The notes under the pieces were generated by a model that saw nothing but the letters and a program-made list of their open reading frames with translations, searched no databases and was not told where the DNA came from. Positions 58,969 through 64,000 of a stretch of DNA of 64,000 bases are shown here, piece by piece (position 1 is the first letter of the stretch; each line of letters begins with the position of its first letter). Origin of the DNA: Stieleria tagensis (GTDB lineage Bacteria; Planctomycetota; Planctomycetia; Pirellulales; Pirellulaceae); NCBI RefSeq assembly GCF_024129865.1, contig NZ_JAMYFE010000024.1, positions 1 through 64,000 of the forward strand, in the 5' to 3' direction. Position numbers and translations under genes: made by a program.

Positions 58969-59310
58969 TCACGCCAACTTGGTTCCGTTGGGAACCGAAC
59001 TATCCGGCACCGCCAGCACCACGGATTCGTCTTCTTTGTGAAATCCAACAATCAAAAACTCAGACTGGAAAGGCCCTATCTGCTTCGCCGGAAAGTTGAC
59101 AACGCCAATGATTTGCCGCCCCAAGAGCTGGCTTTTCGAGTAGTTGACCGTGATCTGAGCACTGGTGCGTTTGAATCCGATTTCACTCCCAAAGTCCACC
59201 GAAACCTTGTAGGCCGGCTTTCTCGCTTCGGGAAAATCTTCCACGGCCACAATCGTGCCCACACGCAGATCGACATTTTGAAATTCTTGCCAGCTAATCA
59301 CACTCATCAT
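58969..59310 (-). CDS. csaA: tRNA-binding domain chaperone CsaA
   Basis: Stand-alone tRNA-binding OB-fold protein of 113 residues, like CsaA, a dimeric chaperone linked to protein export in Bacillus. Seen: [40 protein letters not shown], and [20 protein letters not shown], the three family stretches, and the normal length. It is single and lies between the serine hydrolase and the lysine-rich protein gene. Confidence 0.93.
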   Translation of the reverse strand: MMSVISWQEFQNVDLRVGTIVAVEDFPEARKPAYKVSVDFGSEIGFKRTSAQITVNYSKSQLLGRQIIGVVNFPAKQIGPFQSEFLIVGFHKEDESVVLAVPDSSVPNGTKLA

Positions 59311-59370
59311 TGGCTCACAATCTATTCGCTCTCAAACGGAACACGTCACGACCGTTCGTGACGCGGACGA

Positions 59371-59628
59371 CTACCGTCGGCGGCCACCGGCACGCTTTAG
59401 TCCTTTGGCGACAATGTCAAACGCATCGGCGGGTTTGTAGTCTTCCAGCACATCAAAAAAGCACGCTAACACGCGTTTGGTTTCCGCCACGTTGATCTTG
59501 ACGCCTTCAGTATCTGCCATGACGGCGACCTGGTTGTAGACATCCGTCAGCGTCACAGCTTTTTTCGTCGCTTTCTTTGTCGTTACCGGAGGAGTTGTCT
59601 TTTTCTTGACGGCTTTCTTTTTGGCCAT
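59371..59628 (-). CDS. Small lysine-rich protein, HU-like helices
   Basis: Protein of 85 residues. The first 25 are a Lys/Thr/Ala tail (MAKKKAVKKKTTPPVTTKK) like the disordered tails of histone H1-like or long HU proteins. The rest, DVYNQVAVMADTEGVKINVA then ETKRVLACFFDVLEDYKPAD, has the spacing of the two N-terminal helices of HU, and the chain ends in GLKRAGGRRR without any of the HU beta-arm. A nucleoid or RNA-binding role is inferred. The longer reading from 60081 overlaps the ABM gene on the other strand; I use the ATG at 59626-59628. Confidence 0.7.
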   Translation of the reverse strand: MAKKKAVKKKTTPPVTTKKATKKAVTLTDVYNQVAVMADTEGVKINVAETKRVLACFFDVLEDYKPADAFDIVAKGLKRAGGRRR

Positions 59629-59739
59629 GACGGTGATTCTTTGCTGAAGTAAAAAAAGTCCAGGGACTCGGCAAGGGCCCTCCCTAGGAACAGGTATTGT
59701 GAGAACACTGGCACTGATCAGCAATGCCAACTCACCCAG

Positions 59740-60369
59740 ATGCCGACGCGCACCCCATTTTGGAGACCGCTCGTTTTGAACTCGACTGACCCCAACGGCC
59801 ATCGTTCCAAGGCAACGATCTTCGCCACGGCATTTCCTGCCGCCGGCAAAGAGCGTCAGTGGGAACAAGCGATCGGCGATTTGATACGCACCGCATCGAC
59901 GTTTCCCGGACACCAAGGATCCATCTTCCTCCGCCCCGAATCGTCCGACCAGACGCACTACCGCGTGATCACCAAATTCGACACCGTCGAAAATATGCAG
60001 CGTTGGTACAACTCCGACGAGCGCCAAGAAAAAGTCTCGCAGCTCGAACCGTTTCAACAACAACCCGCAGAGATTCAACATCTGACCGGATTTGAACCCT
60101 GGTTCACGCCACCAGGTGATGCCCCCGCATTGGTAGCGGCACCGCCGAAATACAAAATGTTTGTGGTCGTCTGGATTGCCGTCTACGCCACTGTCCTTCC
60201 ACTGATCGGGGTATTAAAGCCGATGACCGTGTCGCTACCGAAACTCGCAAGCAGCGCGTTATTAGCCGCGATCACCGTAGCGATGATGACCTGGATCGTC
60301 ATGCCGCTGCTGACATGGCTACTAAGCAGCTGGCTGTATCCATCGAATCAGCCCCGCCCAGACGAATGA
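59740..60369 (+). CDS. ABM-domain protein with C-terminal membrane helices
   Basis: Protein of 209 residues. Residues about 22-115 fit the antibiotic biosynthesis monooxygenase (ABM) fold, a dimeric alpha-beta barrel (GHQGSIFLRPESSDQTHYRV, ITKFDTVENMQRWYNSDERQ). Two membrane segments follow (MFVVVWIAVYATVLPLIGVL; ALLAAITVAMMTWIVMPLLT). Membrane-attached ABM proteins are known but their substrates are mostly unknown. It is divergent from the lysine-rich protein gene, with 111 bp between the starts. Confidence 0.82.
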   Translation: MPTRTPFWRPLVLNSTDPNGHRSKATIFATAFPAAGKERQWEQAIGDLIRTASTFPGHQGSIFLRPESSDQTHYRVITKFDTVENMQRWYNSDERQEKVSQLEPFQQQPAEIQHLTGFEPWFTPPGDAPALVAAPPKYKMFVVVWIAVYATVLPLIGVLKPMTVSLPKLASSALLAAITVAMMTWIVMPLLTWLLSSWLYPSNQPRPDE

Positions 60370-60772
60370 TCTGATCCCACACGCTGGTGTGAAGGAGTTG
60401 GTGTGGAGGATTTATCCGACCGGAGCGAAAAAGATGTCGGACAGCAAAAAAGCAAATCTCCCGGACGATCTCGCGCCAAATTCGCTGAAAATGGCCTGAC
60501 AATCGCGTTGGTCGTCGGTCGACAAAGCGTGGACAGGTCGGATTCCGATTGACAGAAAAATGGGGGGCAGAAAGATTAAGAAGCATGTTGCTGCCAATAC
60601 GGCAATCAATGCCGCGTGGCAAATATTCGCGCCCCGTCTCCACGGGCTGTGAATCGCATGGGATCAATGTGGCCCACACCGCCTGACCTTCCAAACGCTC
60701 CGAGCATTCAGCACTGGAATTTTTCTGCCCCCTATTTTTCTGTCAATCTACCGCCAGCGATTCTATTTTCTC
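60370..60772. other. Intergenic region with long inverted repeats
   Basis: A 403-bp stretch between the convergent ABM and fucose permease genes. It holds the inverted-repeat element at 60547-60748. The open frames over it have no recognisable product and overlap the ABM gene on the other strand, so I call no gene. Confidence 0.6.
60547..60748. repeat. 202-bp element bounded by 31-bp inverted repeats
   Basis: Left arm 60547-60577 begins GATTGACAGAAAAATGGGGG; right arm 60718-60748 is its reverse complement with two mismatches in 31. They enclose 140 bp with no open frame of note. This is like a MITE or a repeat pair left by a small mobile element; no target-site duplication was recognised. 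It sits at the 3' end of the permease gene. Confidence 0.88.
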
Positions 60773-62332
60773 CTAAACCGAATTTGCTACGTTGGGATCC
60801 TTCTCGTGAACGGTGAATGTCCGAAAACCAAACAACGCGAGCAACAGAAAACAAGCTGCGGGCAACCAGAATGACGTGCGGACATCGTAGGCTGTAATCA
60901 TCACACCCTGCAATTTTGTCAGCACGGCGCCGCCGACGATCGACATGATCAGGAAGGCCGACCCCAACTTGGCTTCTTCGATTTTTAGACCACGCAGTGC
61001 GATCCCGTAGATCGTGGGGAACATCAGCGACATGCAAGCTGAAATCATCACCAATGACCACAGCCCCGCCATTCCCTGCAAATAGATCGCACCGACCGTA
61101 CAGAAAAACCCGCCGATCGCAAAACAGCACAGCATCTTGCCCGCACTGATGAATCGCAGCAGGTAGGTGCAAATGAAACGGCTGCATAAGAAGATTCCCA
61201 TCGCAACGATGTTGTAGCTTTGAGCCTGCCCAAGACTCAGACCGACTTCCGTCATGCCATAGTGAATGATGAATGTCCAGCACATGATCTGCGCGCCCAC
61301 ATAGACCAGCTGAGCAAGTATGCCTTCGCGAAAACGCGGCTTTCTGATCAGCCGACCAACGATCTCACCGAACGGTGCATCTTTTTTGCCTTCGTCGTGA
61401 AGGTTTGGCATTTTGCTAACCAAGTAGATCAACAGAAACACCCCCACAACAATCGCGATGGTGACGTAGGGTCCGCGAACATTGCCCAGGTCAGTCTGCT
61501 GAATTGCGTGGAATGTCTCGGGGTCACCACTACGCATCGCCTTGAGCACATTGGGAAGCGCCGCATCGAGAGCTCCTGGAGTGTTTTCAAAGTCCGGCAA
61601 ACCGCCCTCGTAAAACGTCACGATCGATCCATCGCGAAGCTTCACGACTTGTTCATTGCCGGTCCCCACGATCTCAGACCCCTGCGGAAGCTCACTCGAA
61701 TCAGTCATCAAATACTGGACGTACTCCTGATTCCCCAAACGAACCTGTTCGCGAATCTTCGTCACTTCCAGACTCGGCGCCAGGATGAACGAAGCCACTG
61801 CCATTCCTACGAGCGAACCGATCGGATTGAAGGACTGAGCCAAATTCAATCGCTGCGTCGCAGTTTCCTGTGGCCCCATGGCCAAGATGTAGGGATTGCA
61901 GGCCGTTTCCAGGAAGGCCAACCCGTAGGTGATCACATAAGACGCGAGCAAGAACAGGCCAAAGGTGGCGGTCAAACTTGCCGGCACCGCGATCAGGGCA
62001 CCAATGGCATAGAGCGCCAACCCAAGCACGATGGCTGACTTGTAAGAAAACCTGCGGATGAACAGCACAGCAGGAATCGCCATGCAAAAATAGCCGGTGT
62101 AAAACGCGAATTGCAGCCAAGATGCCTGCGAGGTAGTGATGATAAAGACCTGCTCAAACACTTTCACAAGCGGGTTTGTGAAGTCGTTCGCAAATCCCCA
62201 CAGCGCAAAGCAGCACGTTGTCAGAAAAAACGGCAGCCGGAATGGCTGCGGAACAACGGGGATTGGTGCCTGCGCCGCACCCGCATCCGCGACACGTTCG
62301 GGATCAGGCGGAGTTTCAGTTTGAGTTGTCAT
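60773..62332 (-). CDS. fucP: L-fucose:H+ symporter family permease
   Basis: Major facilitator superfamily sugar permease of the FucP/GluP branch, 519 residues, with about twelve membrane segments. Seen: FFLTTCCFALWGFANDFTNP at the start, matching the FucP N-terminus, YKSAIVLGLALYAIGALIAV, FLETACNPYILAMGPQETAT, and LMFPTIYGIALRGLKIEEAK. Between the sixth and seventh membrane segments there is a polar loop of about 95 residues (ELPQGSEIVGTGNEQVVKLR) that makes it longer than E. coli FucP. It lies 42 bp after the fucosidase gene, which supports fucose as substrate. Confidence 0.9.
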   Translation of the reverse strand: MTTQTETPPDPERVADAGAAQAPIPVVPQPFRLPFFLTTCCFALWGFANDFTNPLVKVFEQVFIITTSQASWLQFAFYTGYFCMAIPAVLFIRRFSYKSAIVLGLALYAIGALIAVPASLTATFGLFLLASYVITYGLAFLETACNPYILAMGPQETATQRLNLAQSFNPIGSLVGMAVASFILAPSLEVTKIREQVRLGNQEYVQYLMTDSSELPQGSEIVGTGNEQVVKLRDGSIVTFYEGGLPDFENTPGALDAALPNVLKAMRSGDPETFHAIQQTDLGNVRGPYVTIAIVVGVFLLIYLVSKMPNLHDEGKKDAPFGEIVGRLIRKPRFREGILAQLVYVGAQIMCWTFIIHYGMTEVGLSLGQAQSYNIVAMGIFLCSRFICTYLLRFISAGKMLCCFAIGGFFCTVGAIYLQGMAGLWSLVMISACMSLMFPTIYGIALRGLKIEEAKLGSAFLIMSIVGGAVLTKLQGVMITAYDVRTSFWLPAACFLLLALFGFRTFTVHEKDPNVANSV

Positions 62333-62374
62333 AGGTCGTCGCTTGACCGTTTTTATTGGAGTGGCTTGAGAGGG

Positions 62375-63949
62375 TCACTTGATCTTCAACACATAAGCGA
62401 ATTCGGTTGGCCGCTGGTCAGGCAACTGCACAACCAATCCTTCGTCATCGCGAGTCCATTTGAGAGTCGCATTTGATCCCAGCATCGAAACCGAACCAAT
62501 CTCATTGGGGTACTGTTCCGATCCTTCACGAAGCGTTTTGATCTTCACCGAGCGATTCGCCGGCCAATCCAGTGCAATCGCATACAGTGCATCGCCTTTG
62601 GTGGTGAAACGGATATCCTGTGCGGTGAAGCCCTTGTTCTTTTTTTCAGATAGATGGCCGGTCGCGGTGCGAGTCGGACCTTCACCAAACGAAACCCACG
62701 GCCTTGTTTCATAGATCGCTTCCCCGTTGACTTTCAGCCAGTTGCCGATGGCTCGGAGAATCTGTTGATCTTCGTCCGGAATGGTGCCGTCGGCGCGAGG
62801 TCCGATATTCAGCAACAGGCATCCATTTTTTGAAACAATATCGACCAGATCATCTACCAGCCGATTCGGCGTCTTGTACTGTTGATCTTTGGTGTAGCCC
62901 CACGAACTCGAACTGACCGCTGTGTCGGTCTGCCAGAACGGCTCACGGATTTTGTCCATTGAACTGCGTTCCAGGTCCAGCACAGCGGCGCGCTCCGGAT
63001 AGGCATTCCATTTGTAATTGATGATCGCTTCACGATCATTCTCAGCGGCGTGGTTGTAATAGTACGCGGCAAATTTTCGTAGCTGATCAACGAGCGGTTG
63101 TTGCTCGTAGGGTTCTTCTTGATGGGGTGCGATCCCAAAATCAAACCAGACCAGGTCCGGATTGAACCGGTCAACCAATTCCGCTGTGCGTGTCAGCCAT
63201 TCGTCTTTGAACTGTTGATCAAACGGCGGCCAGTGCTTCTGGTAGTCAGCAGCGTCTGCTTTGAAAAGTTCCGGAATCGCGCGACCATACAAGCCTTCGT
63301 ATCGCGGATCGGCATTGTCAAATCCAGGACGACGGACATAGTAGGCCCAATTGAATGCGCGGTGACTGCTGACACCAAACTTCAATCCCGCTTCCCGCGT
63401 GGCTTCGGAAAGCTCGGCAATCACATCTCGCCGGGGCCCCATTTCAGATGCGTCCCACTGGGTGTACGAGCAGGCATACATCGGAAAACCGTCATGGTGC
63501 TCGGCAACGGGAACGATGTAACGCGCTCCGGCATCCTTGAACAGCTCGACCCATTGTTGCGGGTCAAATTTTTCCGCCTTGAACATCGGGATAAAGTCTT
63601 TGTATCCGAACTCACTTTGCGGTCCGTATGTCTTCACATGATGCTCGAAAAAGTTTTGACCGCGCCGTGGCGAGTCAATGTACATTTGGCGTGGATACCA
63701 TTCGCTGCCAAACGCCGGAACGCTGTAAACACCCCAGTGAATGAAAATCCCCAGCTTGGCATCCTTGTACCACTCAGGAATTTTGTACTGTTCCAACGAA
63801 TTCCAGTCCGGTTGAAAAGGCCCCGCGGTGCTCACGCGATCAATGTCAACCATCGTCGGCGGCTCATCGGCACCAACCGACCTGACTACAACCGCAAGCG
63901 TCAAACAACCGACTGCTATTCGAGTCAAAAAATGAACGGAACGAGCCAT
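62375..63949 (-). CDS. Alpha-L-fucosidase (GH29)
   Basis: Secreted retaining alpha-L-fucosidase of 524 residues, releasing fucose from glycans. A signal peptide (RIAVGCLTLAVVVRSVGA) is followed by the GH29 N-terminal stretch KLGIFIHWGVYSVPAFGSEW, then FDPQQWVELFKDAGARYIVP, VAEHHDGFPMY, and NPDLVWFDFG, whose Asp is the nucleophile. A C-terminal beta-sandwich ends the protein. I use the ATG at 63947-63949, 7 nt after an AGGAG site; the ATG just before it is also possible. It likely forms an operon with the fucose permease downstream and feeds it. Confidence 0.94.
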   Translation of the reverse strand: MARSVHFLTRIAVGCLTLAVVVRSVGADEPPTMVDIDRVSTAGPFQPDWNSLEQYKIPEWYKDAKLGIFIHWGVYSVPAFGSEWYPRQMYIDSPRRGQNFFEHHVKTYGPQSEFGYKDFIPMFKAEKFDPQQWVELFKDAGARYIVPVAEHHDGFPMYACSYTQWDASEMGPRRDVIAELSEATREAGLKFGVSSHRAFNWAYYVRRPGFDNADPRYEGLYGRAIPELFKADAADYQKHWPPFDQQFKDEWLTRTAELVDRFNPDLVWFDFGIAPHQEEPYEQQPLVDQLRKFAAYYYNHAAENDREAIINYKWNAYPERAAVLDLERSSMDKIREPFWQTDTAVSSSSWGYTKDQQYKTPNRLVDDLVDIVSKNGCLLLNIGPRADGTIPDEDQQILRAIGNWLKVNGEAIYETRPWVSFGEGPTRTATGHLSEKKNKGFTAQDIRFTTKGDALYAIALDWPANRSVKIKTLREGSEQYPNEIGSVSMLGSNATLKWTRDDEGLVVQLPDQRPTEFAYVLKIK

Positions 63950-63956
63950 CATGAAT

Positions 63957-63961
63957 CTCCT
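63957..63961 (-). promoter_or_regulatory. Ribosome binding site of the fucosidase gene
   Basis: AGGAG on the minus strand, 4 nt before one ATG and 7 nt before the next; it excludes the 15-residue extension read from 63997. Confidence 0.7.
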
Positions 63962-64000
63962 AAGAAATGACGCAATTTCGACGACCGTCTTAATCACGTG

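Noticed and set aside
59629-60081. N-terminal extension of the lysine-rich protein
   Set aside because: It lies antisense to the ABM gene and lacks coding character; the MAKKK start gives a self-contained small protein.
60299-60694. Minus-strand open frame of 131 codons
   Set aside because: It overlaps the ABM gene and the inverted-repeat element, and its product has no recognisable feature.
61220-62038. Plus-strand open frame of 272 codons across the fucose permease
   Set aside because: Antisense of a gene with clear FucP motifs.

Overview
The window looks like chromosomal DNA of a marine planctomycete, most likely a Rhodopirellula-like member of the Pirellulaceae. This is inferred from two giant secreted proteins carrying the planctomycete N-terminal LEDRVLLSA / FERLGQRRVL type motif, a dockerin module without a cellulosome, a signal peptidase I of unusual size, an alpha-L-fucosidase next to a fucose permease, a staphyloxanthin-like C30 carotenoid gene set, and several families of gapped palindromic repeats between genes. 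Housekeeping genes are intact. I saw no insertion sequence, prophage, rRNA, tRNA or CRISPR array.

Layout. 0.1-7.4 kb: gltD, gltB and a LysR regulator, all on the minus strand. 7.5-10.4 kb: a small membrane protein, a 36-bp palindromic repeat array, an exported HEAT/TPR-like protein and a 22-bp tandem array in a divergent intergenic region. 10.4-18.3 kb (mostly plus): enlarged signal peptidase I, LptB ATPase, bioD (minus), N-carbamoylputrescine amidase, a stand-alone GyrB-type TOPRIM protein, then an SGNH-like protein and an MBOAT O-acyltransferase. 18.3-33.3 kb (minus): a ~2,330-residue surface protein, a flippase, an O-methyltransferase, a lipoprotein with a cysteine-less thioredoxin fold, and a dockerin-bearing cadherin-like protein. 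33.7-39.5 kb: a Met-rich exported protein, an M13 metallopeptidase and a tandem-duplicated parvulin-type foldase. 39.5-44.5 kb: a tightly packed aldehyde dehydrogenase / carotenoid desaturase-oxidase / acyltransferase / glycosyltransferase operon. 44.7-49.6 kb: fumC, mgtE, efp, and epmB divergent from efp. 49.6-57.4 kb: a duplicated ABC-2 permease, a glycine-zipper protein, P-II (glnB), a Gfo/Idh/MocA oxidoreductase, a MoxR ATPase, a membrane-anchored PQQ-type propeller protein and an aldo/keto reductase. 57.8-60.4 kb: a serine hydrolase, CsaA, a lysine-rich HU-like small protein and a membrane-anchored ABM-domain protein. 60.7-64.0 kb (minus): fucose permease and alpha-L-fucosidase.

How genes work together. 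GltB and GltD form NADPH glutamate synthase, with a co-directional LysR gene as a plausible regulator; the P-II protein elsewhere in the window belongs to the same nitrogen control theme. EF-P keeps Lys34 and faces its modifying enzyme EpmB. The carotenoid genes overlap by TTGA and GTGA stop/start junctions and resemble the late (oxidise, glycosylate, acylate) steps of staphyloxanthin synthesis. The fucosidase can release fucose that the neighbouring permease imports. The clearest oddities are the GyrB TOPRIM fragment with intact metal ligands but no ATPase, the P-II protein with a three-residue insertion in the nucleotide-binding B-loop, the signal peptidase with a zinc-ribbon and beta-sandwich-like insert, and four kinds of long gapped palindromes at gene borders.

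Limits: domain calls rest on reading motifs by eye; no database search, folding or alignment program was run. Residue positions are approximate unless a specific residue is named.
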